Notes: generated by a model from the letters alone, not told the origin. A stretch of 64,000 nucleotides of DNA from Thermincola carboxydiphila (GCA_016841725.1 JAENYP010000010.1:32971-96970); one strand, 5' to 3'; shown: positions 8,550 through 18,100, counted from the first letter of the stretch. A program made the numbers and translations.

Positions 8550-8598
8550 AAAAAGACCGGTTAATGAGCCAGAATTCTCTTCGCTCACTAACCGGTCT
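8550..8598 (-). terminator. Terminator of the dpp operon
   Basis: Minus-strand stem AGACCGGTTA with complement, continued by GAGC/GCTC after a bulge, then TTTTT. Located right after the last gene of the peptide transporter operon and before the ABC-2 exporter genes. Confidence 0.85.
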
Positions 8599-8608
8599 AA
8601 TCATGTCT

Positions 8609-9520
8609 TTACTGTTTCAGGCGCGGGTCAAGGGCGTCACGCAGCCCGTCACCCAACAGGTTGAAACCGAGGACAACAAACATGATAGCCACACCGGGAA
8701 ACAGCATCACATGCGGAGCCTTCTGGAGGTAGCTCTTGCCATCACTGAGCATGGCCCCCCATTCAGGGTCCGGAGGCTGGGCTCCGAGGCCCAGGAAACT
8801 CAAAGCTGCCGCATCCAGGATCGCCGTACCTACACTGAGTGTCGACTGAACGATAATTGGCGCAATACAATTTGGCAGCACATGACGCATGATTATCCTC
8901 AGGTCACTGCACCCAATCGCCCGGGCAGCCTCAATATACTCCGTTGCCTTTACACTGAGGACGGTGGAACGGACAATCCGCGCAAAATGAGGAGTATAAA
9001 CTATACCTATCGCTATCATGGCATTTCTCAGTTCAGGCCCCAGCACCGCCGTAATGGCGATAGCCAGCAGGACACTGGGAAAAGCCAGCAGGATATCCAT
9101 CAGCCTCATAATGATGCCATCAAGCCACTTGCCATAGTATCCGGCAAGCGCACCCAGGGTTACCCCCAGAATCAGGGCAAACCCCACCGAAATCACACCT
9201 ATTTTTACCGAGATCCTGGCACCGTAAACAATCCGGCTGAAGACATCCCTGCCCTGGCTGTCACGTCCCATAATATGGTCATTACTGGGCGCCTCCAGTC
9301 TTTTGACCAGGTCACTATCGCTAATAGGGTCATAAGGCGCTATCACAGGAGCAAACAGGGCCACCAGCAGAAAGACCGCCACTATTATCAGGCCCAGCAG
9401 TGATATTTTGCTCTTGACGATGCGCTTCAGAGCATCAGCCCATAACCCTTTACTTTCTTTGTCATTAATTTGGGGCTGCGGTCCATTTGCCTTTAGTTGT
9501 AATGATGCTGTGTCACTCAT
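8609..9520 (-). CDS. dppC: Peptide ABC transporter permease (DppC/OppC)
   Basis: 303 aa inner-membrane permease. The N-terminal tail and first helix (LLGLIIVAVFLLVALFAPVI) are followed by the DppC hallmark MGRDSQGRDVFSRIVYGAR and the EAA loop ARAIGCSDLRIIMRHVLPN, which contacts the ATPases. The final part ALSFLGLGAQPPDPEWG is diagnostic. Last gene of the order dppD, dppF, dppA, dppB, dppC; 11 nt after dppB. Imports di- or oligopeptides, or nickel-like complexes; exact specificity cannot be set. Confidence 0.9.
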   Translation of the reverse strand: MSDTASLQLKANGPQPQINDKESKGLWADALKRIVKSKISLLGLIIVAVFLLVALFAPVIAPYDPISDSDLVKRLEAPSNDHIMGRDSQGRDVFSRIVYGARISVKIGVISVGFALILGVTLGALAGYYGKWLDGIIMRLMDILLAFPSVLLAIAITAVLGPELRNAMIAIGIVYTPHFARIVRSTVLSVKATEYIEAARAIGCSDLRIIMRHVLPNCIAPIIVQSTLSVGTAILDAAALSFLGLGAQPPDPEWGAMLSDGKSYLQKAPHVMLFPGVAIMFVVLGFNLLGDGLRDALDPRLKQ

Positions 9521-9531
9521 GTCCTAACCCC

Positions 9532-10536
9532 CTATTCCAGCCTGATTCGCGGGTCAACAAAACTGTAAAGGATATCCACAATCAGGTTAATAAATACAAA
9601 TATCAGTGAAATTATCAGAATACCGTTCTGCACCACGGGAAAATCCCGCTGCATAATTGCTTCATACATCAGCCGCCCTATCCCGGGCCAGGAAAATATG
9701 GTCTCTGTAAGTACCGCTCCTCCCATCAGGGTCCCAAACTGGAGTCCCATAACAGTCAGAATGGGCAAAAAGGCATTTTTCAGGGCATGCTTGAAGATCA
9801 CGGTATTGTTCTTAAGTCCCTTGGCCCTGGCAGTCCGGATATAGTCCTGCTTAAGGACCTCAAGCATGCTGGACCGGGTCATCCGGGCAATAATAGCCAT
9901 GGGAATGGTGGCCAGAGCAAAACTGGGCATAACCAAATGCCTCAGGGTATCTTTCAGGGCCGCCCAGTTCCCTGTAATCAGGGAATCCAGAACATAAAAA
10001 TTTGTAATCGGATCAAGGCTGATTCCCACACTAAGCCGGGCCGAAGCATCCAGAAGACCCAGTTTAAATGCAAACAGCCACTGCATCATCAGTCCCAGCC
10101 AGAAGATAGGCAGGGATACCCCGATTAAAGCGCCGACCATACTTACATTATCAAAGACCGAGTACTGCCGGACGGCACTGATAACCCCTGCCAGAATACC
10201 CACAACAACTGCAATCAGCATTGCGGCAACTGAGAGTTCCAGTGTAGCGGGAAACCTTGCGGCAAATTCCTCAATTACCGGGGAATTGGTAATCACAGAG
10301 CGCCCGAAATCACCCTGCAGAATTTGTCCCATAAACCGGCCATACTGAACATGCAGAGGGTCATTCAGGCCAAGCTGCTCCCGAAGGGAATTAAGGGCCT
10401 GCTCAGTCGCCCGCTCCCCCAGTATCGCCCTTGCCGGGTCACCGGGAATCAGGTGGATAAGTAAAAAGGCAATTATGGAAACTCCTATGATAACCGGTAT
10501 AAGTCCTATGAGTCGTTTGATAATATATCTGGTCAT
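9532..10536 (-). CDS. dppB: Peptide ABC transporter permease (DppB/OppB)
   Basis: 334 aa, six transmembrane helices. Typical DppB features: start MTRYIIKRLIGLIPVIIGVS, then LIHLIPGDPARAILGE, EAA loop RTARAKGLKNNTVIFKHALK and the end ILYSFVDPRIRLE. Forms the translocation pore with DppC. It is separated from the upstream dppA by 110 nt holding a hairpin at 10581-10610, so permease levels are probably lower than those of the binding protein. Confidence 0.9.
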   Translation of the reverse strand: MTRYIIKRLIGLIPVIIGVSIIAFLLIHLIPGDPARAILGERATEQALNSLREQLGLNDPLHVQYGRFMGQILQGDFGRSVITNSPVIEEFAARFPATLELSVAAMLIAVVVGILAGVISAVRQYSVFDNVSMVGALIGVSLPIFWLGLMMQWLFAFKLGLLDASARLSVGISLDPITNFYVLDSLITGNWAALKDTLRHLVMPSFALATIPMAIIARMTRSSMLEVLKQDYIRTARAKGLKNNTVIFKHALKNAFLPILTVMGLQFGTLMGGAVLTETIFSWPGIGRLMYEAIMQRDFPVVQNGILIISLIFVFINLIVDILYSFVDPRIRLE

Positions 10537-10580
10537 TTAAGGCGTACCCTCCTCAAAGCTCGGGGCAAAACTTATGATTA

Positions 10581-10610
10581 AGCGGAACCGGGCCTACCCC
10601 CGGCTCCGCT
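10581..10610 (-). terminator. Intra-operon hairpin after the binding-protein gene
   Basis: GC-rich stem AGCGGA/TCCGCT extended by CCGG pairs after a single mismatch, 7 nt loop. No T-run on the minus strand. Such hairpins after binding-protein genes usually stabilise the upstream mRNA or act as partial terminators, raising DppA over DppBC; that role is inferred. Confidence 0.6.
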
Positions 10611-10646
10611 CGTTTTAATTCCTAACATCTAACCAAACCATTGCTG

Positions 10647-12254
10647 TTATTCAGCCTTGTCAACACCTACGAAACACTCGGTTCCGGTAGCATGGGGCAG
10701 CCATCCGCTGATTGATTTCTTGGCTGCAATGGGTGGTGTTGAGTGTACCAGGGGTACCCAGGGGGCATCTTCATTGATAAGAACCTGGGCATCCTTATAC
10801 AGTTTATCTCTCTTAGACTGGTCACTTTCCTTCTGGGCATCAACCAGCAGTGAAGAAACCCGATCATTTTTATAGAAGGCCACATTACCTGCGGAACCTT
10901 TAACCGTGTTGCTCTTATCCAGGAGAACATAGAGGAAGTTGTCCGGGTCGCCGTTGTCCCCTGTCCATCCAAAGAGGTAAAGGTCATGTTCCGCGTTTTC
11001 GCCTTTTTCAATATAGGTCTGCCAGTCATAGGTAACGATTTTTGTGGTAATCCCTACCTTGGCCAGGTCCTGCTGGATAGCCTGGGCAATTTCCTTGGGC
11101 TGGGGCATATAAGGCCTGGCTACAGGCATTGCCCACAGTGTTGTCTCAAAACCGTCGGGATATCCGGCCTCTGCCAGCAGCGCTTTTGCCTTGGCAGGGT
11201 CATATTCATAGCCCTTCACTTCATCATTGTATCCCCACAGTGAGGGAGGCATTGGGTTCTTGGCAGGCTTGGCCAGTCCTGCATAAAAGGCGTCAATAAG
11301 GGCCTGCTTATTAACTGCATGGTTAATGGCCTGGCGGATTTTTTGTTCCTTGAGGAAGTCTTTTTCGGTGTTCATTGCCAGGTAGCCGACATTCATACTG
11401 GGTCTCATGAGCAGCTGGAGGTTGGCATCATTCTTGATGGTCTCTACATCATCAGGGTTTAACCCGATCATACCGTCAATGGTGCCTGACTGAAGCTCCA
11501 TCAGGCGGGCAGAGTTATCCGGGATAGTCCTGAAAACAATCTTGTCAACCTTGGCTTTTTCACCCCAGTATGCGGCGTTTTTCTCAACAACCACCTGCTG
11601 GTCTTTCTCCCACTTGACAAACTTGAAGGGTCCGGTGCCAACAGGGTTCTTGAAGTAGTCTTCCCCGTGCTGCTTAACTGCCTCGGGACTGGAAATCCCG
11701 AAGGTAGCCATGGCCAGGTTGGCCAAAAACGGCGCCTGGGGCTGAGTCAGGACGAATTTTACGGTATACTCATCAACTGCAGCCACATCCTGAATAATTC
11801 CGGGGAAACCGCCAAACATGTAGGTATAGTAGCTGAAGTCCCCCTGGTGATTGGGGTGTTTCTCATCACGCCAGCGGTCAAAATTGAATTTTACCGCCTC
11901 AGCATTAAAGGGAGTGCCATCGTGGAACTTAACACCCTCCCTCAGTTTAAGGGTCCATTCCTTCCCATCCTTGGCGCTTTCCCATTCTGTGGCCAGTCCG
12001 GGCTGGAGATCTGTGCTGTCATCTGCGTACTCCAAAAGTGTGTCAAAAATCTGCTGGGTCACATAAAGACTCTCACCATCGGTAACATTAATGGGGTCCA
12101 GGCCTGAAGCGTCACCACTCCTGGCAAACACAAAGATTTTTTCTTTGTCTCCCCCTGCATCTTTTGCCGCATTATCCCCGCCGCCACAGCCAACGATGTT
12201 AACCATCATGGCAAGGACAAGGAAAAGTGCAGCAGCCAGTCTTTTCACTTTCAC
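10647..12254 (-). CDS. dppA: Peptide-binding lipoprotein (DppA/OppA family, SBP family 5)
   Basis: 535 aa. Lipoprotein signal ending in IVGC, so the mature protein is anchored outside the membrane. SBP_bac_5 features: DPINVTDGESLYVTQQIFD, LREGVKFHDGTPFNAEAV and the RQAINHAVNKQALIDAFYAG region. Delivers substrate to the DppBC-DF transporter. It is encoded between the ATPase genes and the permease genes. The family binds peptides, but some members take nickel chelates or heme; the ligand is unknown. Confidence 0.88.
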   Translation of the reverse strand: MKVKRLAAALFLVLAMMVNIVGCGGGDNAAKDAGGDKEKIFVFARSGDASGLDPINVTDGESLYVTQQIFDTLLEYADDSTDLQPGLATEWESAKDGKEWTLKLREGVKFHDGTPFNAEAVKFNFDRWRDEKHPNHQGDFSYYTYMFGGFPGIIQDVAAVDEYTVKFVLTQPQAPFLANLAMATFGISSPEAVKQHGEDYFKNPVGTGPFKFVKWEKDQQVVVEKNAAYWGEKAKVDKIVFRTIPDNSARLMELQSGTIDGMIGLNPDDVETIKNDANLQLLMRPSMNVGYLAMNTEKDFLKEQKIRQAINHAVNKQALIDAFYAGLAKPAKNPMPPSLWGYNDEVKGYEYDPAKAKALLAEAGYPDGFETTLWAMPVARPYMPQPKEIAQAIQQDLAKVGITTKIVTYDWQTYIEKGENAEHDLYLFGWTGDNGDPDNFLYVLLDKSNTVKGSAGNVAFYKNDRVSSLLVDAQKESDQSKRDKLYKDAQVLINEDAPWVPLVHSTPPIAAKKSISGWLPHATGTECFVGVDKAE

Positions 12255-12332
12255 CTCGTAAACCTCCCTAATTTAGAATTTTTATTTGTATGGTAACTCC
12301 CGCAGGAATTCATACCAGGATAACCAGAACTC

Positions 12333-13304
12333 TTATGGGTTAACCAGATGGCAGGCAGCGCTGTGTCCTGTCCCCATCTCCTTTAGTTCAGGAGCCTCCT
12401 CCCGGCACCGGGGGACAGCATAGGGACACCGGGTATGAAAGTTACAGCCCGGAGGCGGGTTCAGTGGGCTGATAACATCACCCTTAAGCATAATTTTTTC
12501 TTTTTTTGCATTGGGGTCAGGAACCGGAATTGCTGAAAGAAGGGCTTTGGTATAAGGGTGACGCGGGTTTTGATAAAGTTCCCGGTAGCCCGCCATTTCC
12601 ACAATCCTGCCCAGGTACATTACGGCAACCCTGTCACTGATATGGTGTACCACACTCAGGTCATGAGCAATAAAAATAAAGGTCAGGTCAAATTGTTCCT
12701 GCAGGTCTTCCATCAGGTTGATGACCTGTGCCTGGATGCTGACATCCAGCGCCGAAACGGGTTCATCACAGACAATCAATTTGGGTTCCACAGCCAGGGC
12801 CCTGGCAATACCGATTCTCTGCCTCTGCCCGCCGCTGAATTCATGGGCATAACGCTCGGCATGGTAGCCGGCAAGCCCGACCACATCCAGGAGCTCGTTT
12901 ACCCTCTCCCTGGCTTCTTTTCCCCTGGCAATCCCGTGCAGCAGGATAGGCTCCATAATAATGTCCCCTACCTTCATCCTCGGGTTCAGGGATGCATAGG
13001 GATCCTGAAAAACCATCTGCATATCCTTGCGGATGCGTCTCATAGCCCGGCTGTCAAGTGTTCTCACATTTACCCCGTCAAAGTGCACTTCACCTTCAGT
13101 TGGTTCAATCAGCCTCAGAATACACCTGCCGGTGGTACTTTTGCCACAGCCGCTCTCCCCTACAAGCCCCAGTGTTTCTCCCTTATAAACATCAAAGCCG
13201 ACACCGTCAACTGCCTTGACCAAGCCAACCTGTTTTTCTCTTATGATTCCCTTGGTAACAGGGAAGTGTTTTTTCAGATTTCTTACTTTGAGTAGTGCTT
13301 CCAT
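12333..13304 (-). CDS. dppF: Peptide ABC transporter ATPase (DppF/OppF)
   Basis: 323 aa cytoplasmic ATPase. Walker [10 protein letters not shown], signature [15 protein letters not shown], Walker [13 protein letters not shown], and the OppF C-terminal Cys-containing extension ([18 protein letters not shown]), which in homologues can hold an iron-sulfur centre. Starts 7 nt after dppD. Works as a heterodimer with DppD. Confidence 0.9.
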   Translation of the reverse strand: MEALLKVRNLKKHFPVTKGIIREKQVGLVKAVDGVGFDVYKGETLGLVGESGCGKSTTGRCILRLIEPTEGEVHFDGVNVRTLDSRAMRRIRKDMQMVFQDPYASLNPRMKVGDIIMEPILLHGIARGKEARERVNELLDVVGLAGYHAERYAHEFSGGQRQRIGIARALAVEPKLIVCDEPVSALDVSIQAQVINLMEDLQEQFDLTFIFIAHDLSVVHHISDRVAVMYLGRIVEMAGYRELYQNPRHPYTKALLSAIPVPDPNAKKEKIMLKGDVISPLNPPPGCNFHTRCPYAVPRCREEAPELKEMGTGHSAACHLVNP

Positions 13305-13311
13305 CAGTTTA

Positions 13312-14298
13312 TCACCTGCTTAGTTTGCTGCCGGTCAAATGGCAGGCAACAGAATGTCCCTGAACAATTTCCCTGCTGACAGGCTGCTCCCGGAAACATA
13401 TCTCCACAGCCTTCGGGCACCTCGGGGCAAATGGGCACCCCGGGGGCATATTCCTCAGGTCAGGGGGGAGCCCCTCAATAGCCTCCAGGCGCTGCCTGTT
13501 CTCTCCCTCAACCTTGGGAAGTGAAGCCAGAAGTCCCCATGTATAAGGATGCTGCGGAGAGGCGAAGATGGTCTCCACATCCGCATATTCCACAGGTTTA
13601 CCGGCATACATCACTACAACATCATCACATATCTCTGCTATGACACCCAGGTCGTGGGTAATCATCATAATAGACGTATTCAGCTTTTCCTTCAGGTCAT
13701 TCATGAGTTCCAGAATTTGTGCCTGGATAGTCACATCAAGAGCGGTGGTAGGCTCATCAGCTATCAAAAGCTTCGGGTTACAGGACAGGGCCATAGCAAT
13801 CATGGCTCTCTGTCTCATCCCGCCGCTGAATTCATGGGGATAGGCTTTGAGGCGTTTGTCGGGATCAGAAATCCCAACAAGGCCCAGCATCTCGGCAGCT
13901 TTTTCCCGGGCTGCCTTTTCGTCCAGTTTCTGGTGCAGTACAATTACTTCAATTAGCTGTTCCCCTACTGTCAGGACCGGGTTCAGGGATGTCATCGGGT
14001 CCTGGAATATCATTGAAATTTCATTGCCCCGGATTTTCCTGATTTCCTCAGGAGTCTTTTCCAGCAGGTTTACACCTTCAAACATTATCCTGCCGCCTGC
14101 AATCCGCCCCGGAGGTGATGGAATCAGCTGCAGAATGGACATGGCTGTAATAGATTTACCGGAACCGGACTCACCGACAACTCCCAGGGTCTTGCCTTTC
14201 TCAATACTGAAACTGACCCCGTCAACTGCCTTGACCACACCGGCTTCCGTATAAAAGTATGTTCTTAAATCTTCAATTGAAAGTAAAGTCTCTGCCAC
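13312..14298 (-). CDS. dppD: Peptide ABC transporter ATPase (DppD/OppD)
   Basis: 328 aa. Walker [10 protein letters not shown], signature [15 protein letters not shown], Walker [14 protein letters not shown]-terminal extension with [17 protein letters not shown]. First gene of the dpp operon; it begins 87 nt downstream of the response regulator gene on the same strand, so read-through from the two-component genes or regulation by them is plausible. Confidence 0.9.
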   Translation of the reverse strand: MAETLLSIEDLRTYFYTEAGVVKAVDGVSFSIEKGKTLGVVGESGSGKSITAMSILQLIPSPPGRIAGGRIMFEGVNLLEKTPEEIRKIRGNEISMIFQDPMTSLNPVLTVGEQLIEVIVLHQKLDEKAAREKAAEMLGLVGISDPDKRLKAYPHEFSGGMRQRAMIAMALSCNPKLLIADEPTTALDVTIQAQILELMNDLKEKLNTSIMMITHDLGVIAEICDDVVVMYAGKPVEYADVETIFASPQHPYTWGLLASLPKVEGENRQRLEAIEGLPPDLRNMPPGCPFAPRCPKAVEICFREQPVSREIVQGHSVACHLTGSKLSR

Positions 14299-14385
14299 TT
14301 TTTATCCCCCTGTCAAGCCTGCTCTTTTATTTTAACCGTACATAATGTAAAATCCTATTTTATCTCATATTTCTCTTGAAAGCTT

Positions 14386-14997
14386 CTAAACAAGCCGGTA
14401 ACGATTCTTCGGCCGCCCTACCTTCCCGTAGTCACATACTGTAATAACTCTGCCTTCCCTGACCATGTTCATCAGATACCGGTGTACGGTCTGATAGGCG
14501 AGTTCCACACCCTCGGTAATCTCTTCAATGGTCAGCGGCTCACCTTGTTGTTTCATGAATTCGATGATAATTTTCTGGGTAGCCCCGCTGATTCCCTTAA
14601 CATTGTCTTCCGCCAGACCGGACTCTATTTTGAGCAGCTGGGCAATTCTCAGATTTACTTTGATGCGGGCTATCAGGTCAGGAGCCTTGATTGGTTTTAG
14701 CGCAAAATCTGTGGCCCCTATTGCCAGGAACTCATCAGCTATCTCCTGACGCTCATCTACGGTGAGCACAATGATGGGAACCTTCCGGTCAGTTTTCCTG
14801 ATCTGTTCAATAGTCTCCATGCCATCCAGCATGGGCATATGGTAATCAACAACCACAAGATCGGGTTTCTCTGACTTAAAAAGTTCCGCCCCCTCAAACC
14901 CGTTACCGGCCGTTACCGGGGTCCAGCCTGCAAAGTCACATATCTCACTGACAGTAAACCTGATATCCTCATTGTCATCGATTATCAGTACTTTCAT
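14386..14997 (-). CDS. Response regulator, CheY-like receiver plus winged-helix output
   Basis: 203 aa. Receiver domain 1-120: acidic pair D7-D8, phospho-acceptor D51 (VVVDYHMPMLDG), T79 and K101 (ALKPIKAPD) all present. The C-terminal 70 residues look like a small winged helix (PLTIEEITEGVELAYQTVHRYL, then GRPKNRYRL), as in CitB/DcuR-like regulators of carboxylate or nutrient uptake. Its start overlaps the kinase gene by 23 nt, so the two are translationally coupled. The nearest downstream unit is the dpp transporter, a likely target by position. Confidence 0.88.
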   Translation of the reverse strand: MKVLIIDDNEDIRFTVSEICDFAGWTPVTAGNGFEGAELFKSEKPDLVVVDYHMPMLDGMETIEQIRKTDRKVPIIVLTVDERQEIADEFLAIGATDFALKPIKAPDLIARIKVNLRIAQLLKIESGLAEDNVKGISGATQKIIIEFMKQQGEPLTIEEITEGVELAYQTVHRYLMNMVREGRVITVCDYGKVGRPKNRYRLV

Positions 14998-16354
14998 CGT
15001 CCCCTGCCCCCTTTAAGCTGATTGTTACCGTGGTCCCGGCGCATTCGGAGCTGCTGATTTCAACAGTCCCATGGTGATTTTTCACTATCTGTCTCACAAA
15101 AGCCAGTCCCAGACCGGCAGAATTCCCCCTGGTACTGTAGCCCCAGTTCCAGACATTTTCCAACTGCCCGGCAGGAATACCCCTGCCATTGTCGCTGACC
15201 TCAAAAAAGACCGTATCCCCGTTTTTGGCATAAACCCTGATGGTAATTCGGGCATCCCTGACCCCTGCTGTTGCCGTAAATGCATTTTCGATTATATTAA
15301 TCAGTACCCGGCTCATCCGGATAACATTTATCTCCAGTAAAGGCATCCCTTCCGCAATATCGAAGATGACCTCCTGCCCGGTCTTTTTTACCAGGACATG
15401 GGCTCTGACGTAAGTAATCAGTTCTTCTACCGCAATTTTCTTGCGCACTTCATCATACAGGATTTCGGAAACCATTGCATTGACTTTGTCCACAGAGCCG
15501 TCAATTCTGCGGCAGTATTCCACAACCTTCTCATTGGCAGCGCTCATTTCCACCAGTGAGTTGAGACCTCTGATGGTCATCAGGGGGGTTTTCAGGTCAT
15601 GGACCAGTGTATGCATTTCCTGAAGCACCCTGGCCTGCCTGGCCTGAATCTCCATCTCCTGAAGTTTCATTTCCTTGACCTTGTTTTCCTCCACCAGGCC
15701 GATCCGCCTGAGATATACTGATATAAGCAGTGTAATCACCAAACTGATGAACATAAAGAAAACCGAAAAAAACAGTCCCAGGTTAAGCACACTTTCACCC
15801 TGCAGGAAACCTGCGGCAAGTTTTATCCCGACATCCAGATCCCCGTGGCTGATGGGTATAAAAGAAAACGCCGGAACAATATTCAACCAGTTAACAGCCA
15901 TTCCCAGCCCAAATACAACCAGTGCCACGGCAGCAAAACTTTCCCTGGCTTCACCCATTTCGATCACAGCCAGGACAGCCAGTGTTATCACAATAAACCC
16001 TCCGATAAAACTGTAGCCAGACCCCTGCAGAGCAAGTACCAGGTGAATTACAGCTACCCAGGGCAGTACCAGGAAGTAATTTACCCACCACCTGAAGGGC
16101 AAACAGGTGCGCCATACGTCTATAAGGAGAAACCCGCTTAAAATCCCCGGAACCAGCCACAGGGTATCCAAGACTACCAGTTCAAAAGACGCCAGGACCA
16201 AAAGCCCGGTATCTCCTCTGGTTACGGCTGCCTCCAGCAGTCCCCCAATTACCCCGAAGGATTCCAAACGGTAAATTCCGTCATATGCGCTGATACCTGC
16301 CAAAATAAGGGCACAAGCAGAATAGATAATTTTTTTTGTTTCTGTGCTGCTCAT
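14975..16354 (-). CDS. Membrane sensor histidine kinase
   Basis: 459 aa. The N-terminal 220 residues hold about seven hydrophobic helices with no large extracytoplasmic domain. The H-box is LVHDLKTPLMTIRGL with phospho-acceptor His at residue 252, followed by N-box IENAFTA, G1 DNGRGIP and G2 GNSAGLGLAF, so all ATP-binding motifs of HATPase_c are intact. Partner of the overlapping response regulator. The small secreted protein encoded 13 nt upstream may act as its signal-sensing accessory; this is inference from order. Confidence 0.87.
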   Translation of the reverse strand: MSSTETKKIIYSACALILAGISAYDGIYRLESFGVIGGLLEAAVTRGDTGLLVLASFELVVLDTLWLVPGILSGFLLIDVWRTCLPFRWWVNYFLVLPWVAVIHLVLALQGSGYSFIGGFIVITLAVLAVIEMGEARESFAAVALVVFGLGMAVNWLNIVPAFSFIPISHGDLDVGIKLAAGFLQGESVLNLGLFFSVFFMFISLVITLLISVYLRRIGLVEENKVKEMKLQEMEIQARQARVLQEMHTLVHDLKTPLMTIRGLNSLVEMSAANEKVVEYCRRIDGSVDKVNAMVSEILYDEVRKKIAVEELITYVRAHVLVKKTGQEVIFDIAEGMPLLEINVIRMSRVLINIIENAFTATAGVRDARITIRVYAKNGDTVFFEVSDNGRGIPAGQLENVWNWGYSTRGNSAGLGLAFVRQIVKNHHGTVEISSSECAGTTVTISLKGAGDDESTDNR

Positions 16355-16367
16355 AGTATGGGTCCTC

Positions 16368-16955
16368 CTATCTAAACACCGAGTTCAGAGGCACTTTTAC
16401 TAATGTCACTCCCTTGACCACCGTTACCGGTATGTTATTATCGGTCGCCAACCCGGTAAAAAACCCGTCCCTTTCACCATCCTGGGTAACAATTATATAG
16501 TCCGCCGCAGCAGCCAGGATCTCTGCCAGGGCGTCGTTTACAGCGCCCCTGCGATCCGGTCCGCCCAGATGAATCAGGACAACAGGAATATTTTGCTGCT
16601 CCGCAGCCTGCACCAGTTGGCTGACCCGTGCAATTTCCTCTTCCTCTTCTTTATGCAGTGAGTACAGCCCCTGTTTGCTGAATCCCAGGGCAATAATCAG
16701 GCTGCTGAAACCCTGCAGGTCCTGCGGCTCAGCCCAGTACATAAAACTATTGTCAATGTTCAGGGTATCACAGATTTCGCTTACAATCAGTCCCTCCGGC
16801 CCCTGCCCGGCTGGAGTAACCAGGGCCTTTTCCGCCGCAATAGGGGCCGGAAGGTGGGGCATTAGTGACCTGACCCTGCGGTCCTGCGGGAAAGAAGTCA
16901 GCCCAAGTATTACAACTATAATTAGAAGCAGGTATCCAATAACTCTCTTTTTCAT
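16368..16955 (-). CDS. Small membrane-anchored extracytoplasmic protein (DUF6305-like)
   Basis: 195 aa. N-terminal signal/anchor MKKRVIGYLLLIIVVILGL, then a domain of about 150 residues with alternating strands and helices (EKALVTPAGQGPEGLIVSEI; SSLIIALGFSKQGLYS; IPVVLIHLGGPDRRGAV; DYIIVTQDGERDGFF). I believe it resembles DUF6305 proteins but could not align it. First gene of a three-gene unit with the kinase and regulator, so a role in sensing is likely. SD GAGAGGAT precedes ATG 16955. Confidence 0.6.
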   Translation of the reverse strand: MKKRVIGYLLLIIVVILGLTSFPQDRRVRSLMPHLPAPIAAEKALVTPAGQGPEGLIVSEICDTLNIDNSFMYWAEPQDLQGFSSLIIALGFSKQGLYSLHKEEEEEIARVSQLVQAAEQQNIPVVLIHLGGPDRRGAVNDALAEILAAAADYIIVTQDGERDGFFTGLATDNNIPVTVVKGVTLVKVPLNSVFR

Positions 16956-17090
16956 ATCCTCTCATCATTCCTTATGTTTTTCAGATTCCTGATATTTTTC
17001 CACATATTTTTTTCAACACAATTACTTCGCTGCCAGAGCCCGCTTAACCTTCTGTTGAAAGCTAACAGGAGCAGGTATTATTTAGTCTGC

Positions 17091-17124
17091 TGCACAGATA
17101 ATATAAGTGCACAGATAATATAAG
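17091..17124. repeat. 17-bp perfect tandem duplication
   Basis: TGCACAGATAATATAAG occurs twice head to tail in the divergent region between the sensor genes (minus) and the MarR gene (plus). It could be a pair of regulator sites or a chance slippage duplication. Confidence 0.8.
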
Positions 17125-17154
17125 TTGACCTGAACCAAATTAATTGCTAAAATA

Positions 17155-17176
17155 TAATCAGTACACTGATGATTAT
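17155..17176 (+). promoter_or_regulatory. Imperfect palindrome upstream of marR, probable operator
   Basis: TAATCAGT-AC-ACTGATgATTA, an inverted repeat with one extra base, overlapping a TATAAT box at 17153-17158 and about 20 nt before the MarR start codon. MarR proteins commonly bind such palindromes over their own promoter, so autorepression is likely. Confidence 0.5.
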
Positions 17177-17197
17177 TTAATTGTACCGTTAAGGGTG

Positions 17198-17650
17198 ATG
17201 TGTTTGTTTGATATTGAGGAATGGCTTCCTTTCCTGCTTGCCAAAAGCCACCAGGAAGCCCACGGCATGATGAAAGACGCAGTGGCTGATTTCGGCCTGA
17301 CACCACCACAGTTTGCCACCCTGGCTTTTCTCTGGAAGTGTGACGGCTTCAACCAGCATGAACTGGGCTGCCTGATGCGGGTCGACCGGACCACTATCGG
17401 AGGAATTATTGACAGGCTGGAAAAACTGGGATACATCAGGCGGGAACCTGACCCTCAGGACCGCCGTTCCTATGTATTGTTTGTCACCCCCAGAGGAAAA
17501 CTGGTTCGCGATGATATCCTCAGTTCCCTGGAAACAGTTGGCAGTATTATTGACGGGAGACTTACCCGGGAGGAGCAGCAGCAGTTGTATGTTCTGCTGC
17601 GCAAATTCAGGATGCCAAATCCTAAAGAGGAGGAAAAAAATGATTTGTGA
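17198..17650 (+). CDS. MarR-family transcriptional regulator
   Basis: 150 aa from ATG 17198. The upstream part of the open frame starts at TTG 17144 within the presumed promoter and is rejected; TTG 17204 with AAGGGTG at a better distance is an alternative start. Winged-helix features: LTPPQFATLAFLWK, HELGCLMRVDRTTIGGIIDRLEKLGYI, and the wing EPDPQDRRSYVLFVTPRG, which is the MarR signature. Binds DNA as a dimer, usually releasing on ligand binding. Overlaps the next gene by 11 nt. Confidence 0.85.
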   Translation: MCLFDIEEWLPFLLAKSHQEAHGMMKDAVADFGLTPPQFATLAFLWKCDGFNQHELGCLMRVDRTTIGGIIDRLEKLGYIRREPDPQDRRSYVLFVTPRGKLVRDDILSSLETVGSIIDGRLTREEQQQLYVLLRKFRMPNPKEEEKNDL

Positions 17651-18041
17651 CAGGTGTAAAGAGACAATTCCCGATGGTGAAAAATGTGAACACATGGGCC
17701 AGAACTTGTGTGAGGATTGCTATATTGAAGCAATCGAACCCCCGCGCACATGTGATGTCACCGCAGTTTACAGCGCCAAGGTGGCTCGTAAAATGGCCGG
17801 CCAGACAGGCACTGAGGGGCTTACGGAACTGCAGACAGATATCTATAACTACGTAAAACAGGATGGCCCCGTTACTCATGAACAAATTATGAAAAAGTTC
17901 CGCCTCCCCAAGTGGCAGCTTGATAAACAGTTCGCTACTCTGAGACACTGTGAACTGATGCGGGGTTTTAAAGGTGAGGACGGAAAAATCTATGTTACCG
18001 TATGGGAAGAAGGCGCGCCCGGTGAATTGAAAACCAACTAG
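17640..18041 (+). CDS. Zinc-ribbon / winged-helix small protein
   Basis: 133 aa from ATG 17640, preceded by AAAGAGGAGG inside the end of marR; the longer frame from 17409 is a shadow of marR. The N-terminus has a zinc-ribbon pattern CDRCKETIPDGEKC followed by LCEDC. The rest (ELQTDIYNYVKQDGPVTHEQ, FRLPKWQLDKQFATLRHCEL) looks like a winged helix. Probably a DNA- or protein-binding regulator. Translationally coupled to marR and followed by the terminator at 18050-18100, which also covers the start of ablA. Confidence 0.65.
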   Translation: MICDRCKETIPDGEKCEHMGQNLCEDCYIEAIEPPRTCDVTAVYSAKVARKMAGQTGTEGLTELQTDIYNYVKQDGPVTHEQIMKKFRLPKWQLDKQFATLRHCELMRGFKGEDGKIYVTVWEEGAPGELKTN

Positions 18042-18049
18042 GATAAAAT

Positions 18050-18100
18050 CTCCCCTGCTTTGAGAAAATAAGTAAAAAAGCAGGGGAGGTTTTCTTTTTT
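18050..18100 (+). terminator. Terminator whose 3' arm is the ribosome site of ablA
   Basis: 12-bp stem CTCCCCTGCTTT/AAAGCAGGGGAG with a 15 nt loop, followed by TTTTCTTTTTT. The 3' arm supplies AGGGGAGG, the only ribosome site 9 nt before the TTG start of the aminomutase gene, and the T-run touches that start codon. Termination, or hiding of the ribosome site, would therefore control ablA. Confidence 0.8.

Noticed and set aside
8564-9403. 279 aa plus-strand frame opposite dppC
   Set aside because: Shadow of a certain permease gene; composition is low in hydrophobic residues and no known family appears.
17144-17197. Longer MarR start at TTG 17144
   Set aside because: It would place the probable operator and -10 box inside the coding region and lacks a ribosome site.
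18041-18099. Lysine riboswitch upstream of lysine aminomutase
   Set aside because: The gap is under 60 nt, far too short for the lysine aptamer; only a terminator hairpin is present.
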